Assembly (NCBI RefSeq): GCF_018613235.1
Contig: NZ_JAGGQP010000050.1
Coordinates: forward strand, 1 to 36,662
Origin: Bacillus sp. ISL-41
GTDB taxonomy: Bacteria; Bacillota; Bacilli; Bacillales; Cytobacillaceae
Length of the DNA: 36,662 nt
Direction of reading: 5' to 3'
Shown here one piece after another: positions 8,070 through 15,632 of the stretch (its first letter is position 1; the number at the start of each line of letters is the position of its first letter). Below the pieces are notes generated by a model that was given only the letters and a program-made list of their open reading frames with translations, was not told where the DNA came from and searched no databases. The position numbers and the translations under genes were made by a program.

Positions 8070-8951
8070 ATGCTGTCTAAAGAAGATACGGTAATTGGCT
8101 TTATTGGAACCGGCGTTATGGGAAAAAGCATGGCAGGGCATTTGCTTGATGCGGGTTATCAGCTCACTGTTTATACAAGGACGAAGGAAAAGGCGGCTGA
8201 TTTGCTGGAAAAAGGAGCAGTCTGGTCAGATTCTCCACGTGACGTAGCACAAAAGGCAGATGTCATTTTTACGATTGTCGGTTACCCATCAGACGTGGAA
8301 GAAATTTATCTGGGTGAAGACGGCCTTATCGCCAATGCAAAGCAAGGCAGTTATTTAATTGATATGACTACGTCGACTCCATCCCTTGCAAAAGAAATTT
8401 ATGAAAAGGCAAAAGAGAAAGGGATTCATGCAATTGATGCGCCAGTTTCCGGCGGTGATATTGGTGCCCGCGAAGCAAGACTTGCCATCATGGTGGGCAG
8501 CGATGATGAGGCTTTTCTTAAGGTAGAGCCACTGCTTAATATCCTTGGAACAAATATTGTTCACCAGGGAGAGGCAGGTGCCGGGCAGCACACAAAAATG
8601 TGCAACCAAATCGCGATTGCTTCCAATATGATAGGAGTATGTGAAGCGATTATCTATGCAGAAAAAGCAGGGCTGGATCCGGAAACCGTGTTGAAGAGCA
8701 TATCGACGGGAGCAGCAGGCAGCTGGTCTCTCTCCAATCTGGCTCCACGGATGATTGACGGTAATTTCGAGCCTGGTTTTTACATCAAGCACTTTATCAA
8801 GGATATGAAAATCGCCCTCGATGAAGCAAAGCGGATGGATATGGAAGTGCCAGGGCTTTCTTTGGCATTGTCGCTGTATGAACAACTAGCGGAAAAAGGC
8901 GAAGAAAACAGCGGCACTCAAGCGCTGTATAAGTATTGGAAACAAACATAA
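8070..8951 (+). CDS. ykwC: Beta-hydroxyacid dehydrogenase (YkwC-like)
   Basis: A 293-residue NAD(P)-dependent dehydrogenase of the 3-hydroxyisobutyrate/6-phosphogluconate family. The N-terminal Rossmann motif GFIGTGVMGKSMAG is at residues 10-23, the substrate loop DAPVSGGDIGA at 123-133, and the catalytic Lys176 lies in GQHTKMCNQ. The all-helical C-terminal half is full length. AAGGAG lies just before the ATG. Candidate substrates include 3-hydroxyisobutyrate, tartronate semialdehyde or succinic semialdehyde; none can be chosen from sequence. It lies beside ykwB, as in B. subtilis, and is followed by a hairpin that also contains the ribosome site of the next gene. Confidence 0.92.
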   Translation: MLSKEDTVIGFIGTGVMGKSMAGHLLDAGYQLTVYTRTKEKAADLLEKGAVWSDSPRDVAQKADVIFTIVGYPSDVEEIYLGEDGLIANAKQGSYLIDMTTSTPSLAKEIYEKAKEKGIHAIDAPVSGGDIGAREARLAIMVGSDDEAFLKVEPLLNILGTNIVHQGEAGAGQHTKMCNQIAIASNMIGVCEAIIYAEKAGLDPETVLKSISTGAAGSWSLSNLAPRMIDGNFEPGFYIKHFIKDMKIALDEAKRMDMEVPGLSLALSLYEQLAEKGEENSGTQALYKYWKQT

Positions 8952-8967
8952 TATTTGCTAGTCATAG

Positions 8968-9014
8968 ACCCCTCTCCAGGTAAAGATACTATAACCTAAA
9001 GGAGGGGATTTTTT
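8968..9014 (+). terminator. Terminator that traps the next gene's ribosome site
   Basis: CCCCTC (8969-8974) pairs with GAGGGG (9002-9007), and an inner AGGT (8978-8981) pairs with ACCT (8994-8997). Six Ts follow (9009-9014), directly before the ATG at 9015. The 3' arm is also the Shine-Dalgarno of that gene, so the same hairpin can end ykwC transcription or block translation. Confidence 0.6.
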
Positions 9015-9191
9015 ATGGCTAAAAGGACGAAAAAGAACGACCCGCAGCAAAAGAACAAGAAGGGTTTTGATTCTGCAGTCATTGATTCTGAGTTCTCACA
9101 TGAGATTGGCAGTGCTGCGACTAATAAGATCCATAAGGATAAAGCAAAAAAAGAGAAAGCTCCCAAGAATAACGGAAAATATAAGGGATAA
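9015..9191 (+). CDS. Lysine-rich 58-aa protein of unknown function
   Basis: A 58-residue, strongly basic hydrophilic protein. About a quarter of its residues are Lys, concentrated at both ends (MAKRTKKN... and ...KDKAKKEKAPKNNGKYKG), around a neutral/acidic centre DSAVIDSEFSHEIGSAA. GGAGGGG lies 7 nt before the ATG. The composition resembles small spore or nucleic-acid-binding proteins. The central EFSHE is faintly like the EFASE of gamma-type small acid-soluble spore proteins, but the match is too weak to assign. It has no membrane segment. Expression may be limited by the hairpin holding its ribosome site. Confidence 0.72.
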   Translation: MAKRTKKNDPQQKNKKGFDSAVIDSEFSHEIGSAATNKIHKDKAKKEKAPKNNGKYKG

Positions 9192-9194
9192 TAA

Positions 9195-9225
9195 AAAGCC
9201 GTTCCTGCTGACGAGGAACGGCTTT
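9195..9225. terminator. Bidirectional terminator between 58-aa gene and patA
   Basis: AAAGCCGTTCC (9195-9205) pairs perfectly with GGAACGGCTTT (9215-9225). On the minus strand the stem continues into TTTTTATTA, so it is strongest for patA. On the plus strand the T tract is interrupted. Confidence 0.9.
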
Positions 9226-9232
9226 CCTAGTT

Positions 9233-10375
9233 TTATCGCAAATAACTTTCCAAACGATCGAGCCCTTCTTTTAGCGTATCCATTGAGTACGCATATGAAA
9301 GCCGGAAATATCCCTCTCCAAATTCAGAGAAAGCACTCCCTGGAACCACTGCCAATTTTGCTCCATTGACCAATTCCATACAAAAATCAAATGATGAAAT
9401 ATTGGAAGCTGGAATTTTGACAAAGAAATAAAACGCGCCCTCTGGCTTGATTACATCAAGTCCCATAGACTGGAGTCTGCTGAATACATAATCCCGCCTT
9501 GAAGCATACTCCTGCTTCATTGGCAATGCATCATCAATCCCAGCTGTCAACGCCTCTAAAGCAGCCATTTGCGAAATCGACGTTGCACAAGTTACATTGT
9601 ATTGATGTACTTTCAATATATGCTTGGCCAAATATTCAGGCGCAAACAGCATGCCTATCCGCCAACCGGTCATCGAGTGGGATTTGGAAAGTCCGTTGAT
9701 GACAATGGTTTTTTCTTTCATGAATTGGGAAATTGAAACATGCCTTTGCTCATAAACCAGTTCACTGTATATTTCATCCGCAAGGACAAAGATGTCCTTG
9801 TCCTTAAGCAGCTGGGCTATTTCTTTCAGTTCTGCCTCATTCAAACTGACTCCAGTAGGGTTTGAGGGATATGGAAGGACGATACACCTTGTTTTATCGG
9901 TAATCAAACTTTCAATCAACTCTGCGGTCATCCTGAATTGTGTATTCCTGATATCCGCATAGACCGGTGTAGCACCGCATAGCTTGATAATCGGTTCATA
10001 CCCTGGATAAACAGGACCAGGGATGATCACTTCACATCCTTCTTCAAGAATGGTCCTGAAAGTGATATCTATAGCCTCGCTGGCGCCAACAGTAATAATC
10101 GCTTCATGATCCGCTGAATAATCTACATTATATTTGTTACGATAAAAATCAGTTGCAGCTTTTCTTAGCTGGATCAGTCCAGCATTATGTGTATATGTAG
10201 TGACGTTCTCATCAATTGCTTTTTTGCCAGCTTCCTTGACATGTTCAGGTGTCGGAAAATCTGGCTGGCCTATGGTCAGGGATACCATGTCTTTAACATC
10301 TGCCACCATGTTAAAGAATTTCCTGATTCCAGATATTTCAATATTTTTAACCCGATTGTTAATTAAATGTTCCAC
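9233..10375 (-). CDS. patA: PLP aminotransferase PatA (aminotransferase A)
   Basis: A fold-type I, class I/II aminotransferase of 380 residues. The PLP Lys lies in GLSKSHSMTGWRIG (residue 231); SNPTG and LADEIYSEL supply the cofactor-binding Asn, Asp and Tyr. B. subtilis PatA is assigned to N-acetyl-L,L-diaminopimelate transamination, which would complete the acetylated lysine route with dapH and dapL in this same window. I chose the GTG at 10375: it gives the MEHL start of B. subtilis PatA and has GGAGG 10 nt upstream, while the ATG at 10384 lies 1 nt from that ribosome site. It is monocistronic. Confidence 0.93.
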   Translation of the reverse strand: MEHLINNRVKNIEISGIRKFFNMVADVKDMVSLTIGQPDFPTPEHVKEAGKKAIDENVTTYTHNAGLIQLRKAATDFYRNKYNVDYSADHEAIITVGASEAIDITFRTILEEGCEVIIPGPVYPGYEPIIKLCGATPVYADIRNTQFRMTAELIESLITDKTRCIVLPYPSNPTGVSLNEAELKEIAQLLKDKDIFVLADEIYSELVYEQRHVSISQFMKEKTIVINGLSKSHSMTGWRIGMLFAPEYLAKHILKVHQYNVTCATSISQMAALEALTAGIDDALPMKQEYASRRDYVFSRLQSMGLDVIKPEGAFYFFVKIPASNISSFDFCMELVNGAKLAVVPGSAFSEFGEGYFRLSYAYSMDTLKEGLDRLESYLR

Positions 10376-10514
10376 TTCTTTCATCCCTCCGATTGAATAT
10401 CACTATTTTACCATGATGAACTCAAAAGGTGTATGGAACGGCTGCCTAACAAAAAGGAAATTTATAAATGGCAGCGAATATTAATATTGAAAGAATCAAA
10501 AGGAGTGAATCTGT

Positions 10515-10988
10515 TTGAAAATGGAAGAAATGAAAGCTCATTATACAGAATTTGATGGATGGATTGATTCATTAAAAAGTCTAACGGACTCTGAATGGAA
10601 TATGCCTTTGGGGGAGGGGAAATGGTCTGTAGCAGCGGTTGTATCGCATCTGCTTTTCTGGGATCAATATTCATTAAAGGAAAGGTTCCCTTATTTCAAA
10701 GAAGGAGCGGAACTGGATTCCTATCCTGATTTCCAAATTGTCAACGAACGAGCAAGAGAGTATGCAGAAAATACAGCCACAAAGGAAGAAATTCTTGATG
10801 GACTGATTGCCGTACGCGCAGAATTCCATAAGATGCTTGATAAAATGGATGATGAAAATTTGGCTGCGGCATTCAAAATTTCTGACCACCACATGACGGT
10901 CGGTACATATATCATCGATTTTATCGAGCACGACCTTCATCATCAGAATCAGATAAATTCGGTATTAGGCAGGACATTAGTTAAATGA
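10515..10988 (+). CDS. DinB/YfiT-like putative metalloenzyme
   Basis: A 157-residue four-helix-bundle protein of the DinB superfamily. The three His ligands expected for the metal site are visible: VSHLLFWD near residue 46, and HDLHHQNQI near 139-147. GKWSVAAVVSHL is the usual DinB_2 entry motif. Members include thiol-dependent transferases (such as bacillithiol S-transferase) and proteins of unknown function; the substrate cannot be named here. The start is probably the TTG at 10515, because AGGAGTG lies 7 nt upstream; the ATG at 10521 is 13 nt away. It diverges from patA and is not part of an operon. Confidence 0.88.
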   Translation: MKMEEMKAHYTEFDGWIDSLKSLTDSEWNMPLGEGKWSVAAVVSHLLFWDQYSLKERFPYFKEGAELDSYPDFQIVNERAREYAENTATKEEILDGLIAVRAEFHKMLDKMDDENLAAAFKISDHHMTVGTYIIDFIEHDLHHQNQINSVLGRTLVK

Positions 10989-11098
10989 TTAAGCTCTTTT
11001 CATATACAGGTTGCTTGCACTGACCATTTCTACCTGCACTTATTAAGCTGCGGAAGCAAGGGGACATTCGAAAAGCGGCAATCGTTAAAATAAGAGAA

Positions 11099-11126
11099 GT
11101 AAACCGAGCTTTCGGTTTGCTTTTTT
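11099..11126 (+). terminator. Terminator between dinB-like gene and cheV
   Basis: AAACCGA (11101-11107) and TCGGTTT (11112-11118) form the stem, extended to 9 bp by flanking G-C and T-G pairs, and are followed by six Ts. It lies about 110 nt after the DinB-like stop. Confidence 0.82.
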
Positions 11127-11200
11127 ATTTGGTTTTATTCTGTATATTTTCCATGCAGGCATGCCATTTTGACTACTATAGCACATTCAACCTCATTAAC

Positions 11201-11228
11201 TAAACAGTTTAAATCATCCTGCCGATAA
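11201..11228 (+). promoter_or_regulatory. Sigma-D (motility) promoter of cheV
   Basis: TAAA (11201-11204) and GCCGATAA (11221-11228), 16 nt apart, match the SigD consensus TAAA-N15-GCCGATAT at all but one base, with near-ideal spacing. It lies 40 nt before the cheV ATG. CheV is under SigD in B. subtilis, so position and partner agree. Confidence 0.82.
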
Positions 11229-11267
11229 GAGGTATATAGTACTAATTCTATAACGAGAAGGAAGATC

Positions 11268-12173
11268 ATGATGAATGACAGCAGTATATTATTAGAATCA
11301 GGCACGAATGAACTTGAAATTGTTGAATTTGGCATAGGCCAGAATAAGTTTGCGATAAATGTCATGAAAGTGAAAGAAATTCTTAACCCAGTACCGGTAG
11401 TAGCGATTCCTAACGCTCACCCATTTGTTGAAGGAATCATGGAGCTGAGGGGCGAAGTGCTGCCAGTCATCAATGTCGCTTCGGCGCTAGGGCTTAAAGA
11501 ATCAACAAACCCACAGTTGGATAAGTTCATCGTTGCGGAATTCAATCAAATCAAGACAGTGTTCCATGTCCATGCAGTTTCACAAATCCACCGAATCTCC
11601 TGGTCTCAGATTGAGAAGCCGTCAGACATGTATCAGGGTCAGGAGAGCCAAATTATCGGAGTCATCAAGCTGGGAGGAGAAATGGTACTTTTCCTGGACT
11701 TTGAAAAAATTCTTCTTGAGATCAACCCTGAGTCTGGCATAAAGGTTAGCGATGTTAAGAAACTTGGTCCCAGGGAACGCTCTATGAAAAAGATCGTGAT
11801 TGCGGAAGACTCTGCAATGTTAAGGAAAATGCTTCATGACACCTTGAGTGAAGCTGGATTCCAGTACCTTGAATTCTTTGAGAATGGCCATGATGCCATA
11901 ACCTATCTGGAACAACTGGCAGTAGATGCAGATGTTTTTTCAGAGTCAGTACAACTGGTGATCACAGACATAGAAATGCCACAGATGGATGGACATCATC
12001 TTACTAAGAGAATTAAAGAGCACTCCGTTCTGCAAAAACTTCCTGTCATCATTTTTTCATCTTTGATCACGAATGAACTGCGGCATAAGGGGAGTGTAGT
12101 GGGAGCAGATGCACAGATCAGCAAGCCGGAGATTAGTGAACTGGTGCTGATGATTGATGAGTTGATTTTATAG
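11268..12173 (+). CDS. cheV: Chemotaxis coupling protein CheV
   Basis: A 301-residue two-domain chemotaxis protein. Residues about 15-155 form a CheW-like coupling domain (LRGEVLPVINV motif), and residues about 175-300 form a response-regulator receiver with acidic pocket E180-D181, phospho-acceptor Asp234 in VITDIEMPQMDG, and the conserved Lys in ISKPE. CheV couples receptors to CheA and aids adaptation through its phosphorylation. It sits alone behind a SigD-type promoter and is ended by a shared terminator. The ATG follows GAAGGAAG; the second ATG at 11271 is also possible. Confidence 0.97.
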   Translation: MMNDSSILLESGTNELEIVEFGIGQNKFAINVMKVKEILNPVPVVAIPNAHPFVEGIMELRGEVLPVINVASALGLKESTNPQLDKFIVAEFNQIKTVFHVHAVSQIHRISWSQIEKPSDMYQGQESQIIGVIKLGGEMVLFLDFEKILLEINPESGIKVSDVKKLGPRERSMKKIVIAEDSAMLRKMLHDTLSEAGFQYLEFFENGHDAITYLEQLAVDADVFSESVQLVITDIEMPQMDGHHLTKRIKEHSVLQKLPVIIFSSLITNELRHKGSVVGADAQISKPEISELVLMIDELIL

Positions 12174-12187
12174 TTCAAAAAAAGCAA

Positions 12188-12216
12188 AAAGAAAGCTGAA
12201 TACCCAGCTTTCTTTT
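12188..12216. terminator. Bidirectional terminator between cheV and ykyB
   Basis: AAAGAAAGCTG (12188-12198) pairs perfectly with CAGCTTTCTTT (12205-12215). T-rich tails are present on both strands. It serves the two convergent genes and touches the stop of ykyB. Confidence 0.92.
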
Positions 12217-12685
12217 ATGGATACCGTTCTCCCAGTTTCTTGAATACAGGTTTGGCATATTTCCTCGCCCTGCCTGCTCCGGCGGTTTCGTTGGATTCTT
12301 TCAGTCCTGTGTAGGATGACAATAGCTTTTTCGCGTTGGTCAATGAAATGGAGGCCCTTGGATTTCTCACTGACTGATCGAGTTTTCCTAAGTGGGGAAG
12401 CTGCTCGAAGTCCTGTTTAGTCGGCGGGATGTGGAATGTGTACTCACCGCAAACCACCAAGACATCTGATTGCTGCTGGCTGTTTCTCGGATTGTTTGAA
12501 AAATGGAGTCCTGTCTTCTTAGCTTTGCCTTCAGCAAGCATTTTTTTAATCGCATCATGTTTCAACTGATATAAAAACTTCGGATTGGGAGCAGTCTTGG
12601 CATGACGGTTCACGGTGAAGATTGCTTGTGAGAGGTTCTCGATCGTTGGGCGGAGTGAGGGGATCTTGTTCCTTTCATTATTCAA
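12215..12685 (-). CDS. ykyB: YkyB family protein
   Basis: A 156-residue basic soluble protein of the YkyB family, close in length to the B. subtilis protein and in the same place after cheV. Recognisable blocks are IFTVNRHAKTAPNPKFLY near the N-terminus, TGLHFSNNPRNSQQQSDVLV, and the Arg-rich end GAGRARKYAKPVFKKLGERY. No catalytic motif or membrane segment is visible and the function is unknown. The start is a TTG with AAAGGAG about 10 nt upstream. It is monocistronic and convergent with cheV. Confidence 0.93.
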   Translation of the reverse strand: MNNERNKIPSLRPTIENLSQAIFTVNRHAKTAPNPKFLYQLKHDAIKKMLAEGKAKKTGLHFSNNPRNSQQQSDVLVVCGEYTFHIPPTKQDFEQLPHLGKLDQSVRNPRASISLTNAKKLLSSYTGLKESNETAGAGRARKYAKPVFKKLGERYP

Positions 12686-12797
12686 TGGGATAGGCTCCTT
12701 TCATTATTACGGCATTGGTTTATAAAGACTTTCATTATCTAATATCATTATACCCTTAATTTGGCTGATTGAGAAATAGAAGCCTTCCGATGGAGAA

Positions 12798-13295
12798 TTA
12801 TCGTGTGATCGTTACTCTAGTTCCATTCGGTACTTGCCGAGCCAGCTCCAACACATCATGATTATGCATACGAATGCACCCTTTCGAAACAGCCTTGCCA
12901 ATCGAACCTGGATTATTTGTCCCATGAATGCCATAACCAATTTTTGATAACGACAGCCACATGGAGCCGTATGGGCCGCCGGGATCAGGTTCTCTGTTTA
13001 CAACCACAAATTCGCCGACAGGAGTTTGCGTCAGCATTTTCCCGATTCCTACGGGATAGGATTTTATCAGCTTGTCGGAGCGGAAAAGTGTAAGCCTTTT
13101 CCTGCCCAATGATACCGAAATCGAGTAAGGAATAGTAGCCGGGTCAGGAAGTCCAGGAATGACGATTCGCTGGCCAGGATAGATAAGTGAAGGTATGGTA
13201 ATACCAGGATTTGCTGCCAGTATTTGTTGAAGCGACCTGCGATAGTTTGCGGCAATCACTGCCAGCGTCTCACCTCTTTTAACAATATGATACAT
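12798..13295 (-). CDS. ykuD: LysM L,D-transpeptidase YkuD
   Basis: A 165-residue cell-wall crosslinking enzyme. An N-terminal LysM domain ([18 protein letters not shown], residues 1-48) is followed by a YkuD catalytic domain with His124 in [11 protein letters not shown] and the catalytic Cys140 in SKGCIRMHN. It forms 3-3 peptide crosslinks and can resist many beta-lactams (family knowledge). There is no classical signal peptide, as in B. subtilis YkuD, a spore-associated protein. The start is the ATG at 13295 with GGAGGAG just upstream; an upstream in-frame start at 13349 would add 18 unrelated residues. No terminator is evident after it. Confidence 0.96.
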   Translation of the reverse strand: MYHIVKRGETLAVIAANYRRSLQQILAANPGITIPSLIYPGQRIVIPGLPDPATIPYSISVSLGRKRLTLFRSDKLIKSYPVGIGKMLTQTPVGEFVVVNREPDPGGPYGSMWLSLSKIGYGIHGTNNPGSIGKAVSKGCIRMHNHDVLELARQVPNGTRVTITR

Positions 13296-13457
13296 AAAAT
13301 CTCCTCCTCTAATGCAGTGTATGCCGCTTTTTTGAGGAGGGCTCCTCACAGTTAGTGATTGTCGTTTTTTAGCGAAAAATTGTAAATTTTTAAAAAATAG
13401 TATCGTTTTTCCTTATTTTAAAAGGTAAAATAGGAATATAAAACTAGTTCGGAGTCA

Positions 13458-13470
13458 TGTACCAGGTACA
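13458..13470. promoter_or_regulatory. Palindrome before the GGDEF-EAL gene
   Basis: TGTACC and GGTACA flank a single A, a perfect 13-bp inverted repeat 28 nt before the start codon of the c-di-GMP gene. A third GTAC follows at 13474-13477. It could be an operator in the leader, but no regulator is known to me for this sequence. Confidence 0.3.
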
Positions 13471-13498
13471 ATTGTACTTCTGGAATGAGGATGGTTAG

Positions 13499-15616
13499 AT
13501 GAATCAGATCAAGCAATCAAGAATAACAAAACTAAAAAGCAATCTTGTTTCGACAAAAATAGAACAGATGATTTCAGATATTATCTTTAAACATGTGAAG
13601 GACCTTGTTTTTATCATGAAAGTCGAACCGGGTAATCAATTCCGTTATTTATTTGCCAATGAGAACGGACTGATCCATGCTGGAATGGCTGCACATGATA
13701 TCGGCAGGACGATGGACGAGGTTTTACCTCAAGATCATCTGAACCCTTTGAAAAAACATTATATAAAGGCAGTGAAAGAGGGAGTGGAAGTTGTTTTCCA
13801 TGATGAGGTAGACTTGGAGAATGACAGACTGGTTTTTGGCGAGACACTGTTGACTCCCATCAAGGCAGCTGAAGGAAAAGTTCAATATGTTGTAGCAGTC
13901 ACTAGGGATATGACAGAAAACTTCAAAGAAAAGAATAGATTGATTGATAGCGAGCAACGGTACCGCTCACTCATTGACCATAATCTTGATGCGGTCTTTT
14001 CAATTGATTTGAAGGGGAAGATATTGGATGTCAACCCGGCCGCTCAATTATTGACAGGCTATACTGTCAAACAGCTTAAAACGAGAAAAATCACTGGTTT
14101 GATCTGTGAAAGTGATCTGCCGACTTTAAAGGAAGTCATATCCGAAACAAAATTGGGGAATGCAAAGGAATCGCTCGATTGTCGGTTCATGCACCGAAAG
14201 GGTAAATTGCTGACGGTCCATTTGAAGACGATTCCCATCGTGGTCCATTCTGAAATAAAAGGTATGTATATCATTTTACGTGATCTATCCGAACAGGCGA
14301 AAAACACTGAACTGATTAAATACATGGCATTCCATGACCAGCTGACAGGTTTGCGCAACAGGCGCGCACTTTTGGACCAACTGGATAGTCTTGTTAAAAA
14401 TGTAAAAAAGCAAAGAGCCGAATTTGCATTACTATTTCTGGACATAGACCGTTTCAAGTACTTAAATGATACGCTAGGGCATCTTGTTGGTGACCAAATT
14501 CTAAAGCAAGTAGCACATCGGTTGGTTGATATCCAAAAAGAAAACTGTACTGTTTACAGACAGGGAGGCGATGAATTCATCATTCTCCTGGAAAAGACAG
14601 GCAGGAATGGTGCTGGGGAGTTTGCGCAAAAAGTATTATGCAGGTTCAATGAATCTTTTTATTTCAATTCCCAGGAGTATTATATCACGCCTAGTATTGG
14701 GATCAGTCTGTTTCCGAATGATGGCAAAGATGCAGAAACATTGATTAAATATGCTGATGAAGCTTTATATAGTGTCAAAGAAAAAGGAAAGGCCCATTAT
14801 CAATTTTATCGCTCGGATATGCAGTCAACCGGTGTTAATGTCATAACGCTCGAAGCCCATTTGCGAAAAGCGATTGAACGAAACGAACTTGAACTCTATT
14901 ATCAGCCGCAAATCAATTTAGTTACCAACGAAATATCCAGCTTCGAAGCATTGCTGCGCTGGAATAACAGTGAGCTGGGCTTTATTTCACCAGCCGAATT
15001 CATCCCGCTTGCAGAGGACACTGGACTGATCATCCCGATTGGGAACTGGGTTATTGACAGGGCATGCCGGCAAATCAAGGAATGGACGAAGAAAACAGGG
15101 AAACCAATCAGGATCGCTATCAATATATCTCCCAAGCAATTCATGCAGTTGGATTTAGTGCGAGTCATCAGGAACTCGATTGAGAAGCATGATATTGACC
15201 CATCACTACTGGAGATTGAAATTACCGAAGGCGCCATGCAGGATACAAAAGAGACAATCCCGATCCTGAAACGGTTGAAGGACCTGGGAATCAAAATCTC
15301 CGTAGATGATTTTGGAACAGGGTATTCTTCGCTTAGTTATTTGAAACAGTTTCCGATTGATGTATTGAAAATTGACCAGAGTTTTATAAGGGATATCAAA
15401 TACAGCGGCAAGGATGCCGCAATTATTACGACGATTATCCACCTGGGCAATAGTCTCGGCATGGAAGTGATTGCAGAGGGTGTTGAGGAGCAGATTCAGG
15501 TTGACTTCCTGACGAATGCCGATTGCGAAAAAGCACAGGGATTCTTTTTTGCCAGACCATTAAGGGCAGAGGAAGCAGAGGAAAAGTTCATCCTGCAACC
15601 AAAAACAAGCAGCTGA
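13499..15616 (+). CDS. PAS-GGDEF-EAL c-di-GMP turnover protein
   Basis: A 705-residue cytoplasmic protein with PAS-like domains at about 27-140 and 150-265, GGDEF at about 273-435 and EAL at about 448-695. The diguanylate cyclase signature GGDEF (356-360) is intact, but no RxxD inhibitory site lies upstream of it. The EAL set is complete: EALLRW (E483), NISPKQF, EIEITEG, DDFGTGYSS (D603, D604), KIDQSF and AEGVEE (E660). So it could both make and destroy c-di-GMP under PAS control; which activity dominates is unknown. No membrane segment is seen. Its last codons lie inside a perfect palindromic terminator shared with ykuE. Confidence 0.96.
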   Translation: MNQIKQSRITKLKSNLVSTKIEQMISDIIFKHVKDLVFIMKVEPGNQFRYLFANENGLIHAGMAAHDIGRTMDEVLPQDHLNPLKKHYIKAVKEGVEVVFHDEVDLENDRLVFGETLLTPIKAAEGKVQYVVAVTRDMTENFKEKNRLIDSEQRYRSLIDHNLDAVFSIDLKGKILDVNPAAQLLTGYTVKQLKTRKITGLICESDLPTLKEVISETKLGNAKESLDCRFMHRKGKLLTVHLKTIPIVVHSEIKGMYIILRDLSEQAKNTELIKYMAFHDQLTGLRNRRALLDQLDSLVKNVKKQRAEFALLFLDIDRFKYLNDTLGHLVGDQILKQVAHRLVDIQKENCTVYRQGGDEFIILLEKTGRNGAGEFAQKVLCRFNESFYFNSQEYYITPSIGISLFPNDGKDAETLIKYADEALYSVKEKGKAHYQFYRSDMQSTGVNVITLEAHLRKAIERNELELYYQPQINLVTNEISSFEALLRWNNSELGFISPAEFIPLAEDTGLIIPIGNWVIDRACRQIKEWTKKTGKPIRIAINISPKQFMQLDLVRVIRNSIEKHDIDPSLLEIEITEGAMQDTKETIPILKRLKDLGIKISVDDFGTGYSSLSYLKQFPIDVLKIDQSFIRDIKYSGKDAAIITTIIHLGNSLGMEVIAEGVEEQIQVDFLTNADCEKAQGFFFARPLRAEEAEEKFILQPKTSS

Positions 15617-15632
15617 TCAGCTGCTTGTTTTT
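15601..15632. terminator. Perfect 32-bp palindromic terminator spanning two stop codons
   Basis: Positions 15601-15616 are the exact reverse complement of 15617-15632, giving a 16-bp inverted repeat with flanking A and T runs on both strands. The centre CTGATCAG holds the TGA stops of both convergent genes, back to back. Confidence 0.93.

Noticed and set aside
8355-8885. 176-codon minus-strand ORF inside ykwC
   Set aside because: It is antisense to a full-length dehydrogenase with all motifs; its translation is Cys/His-rich noise without family likeness.
13296-13349. Longer YkuD start at 13349
   Set aside because: GGAGGAG lies directly before the ATG at 13295, which starts the LysM domain at its usual first residue.
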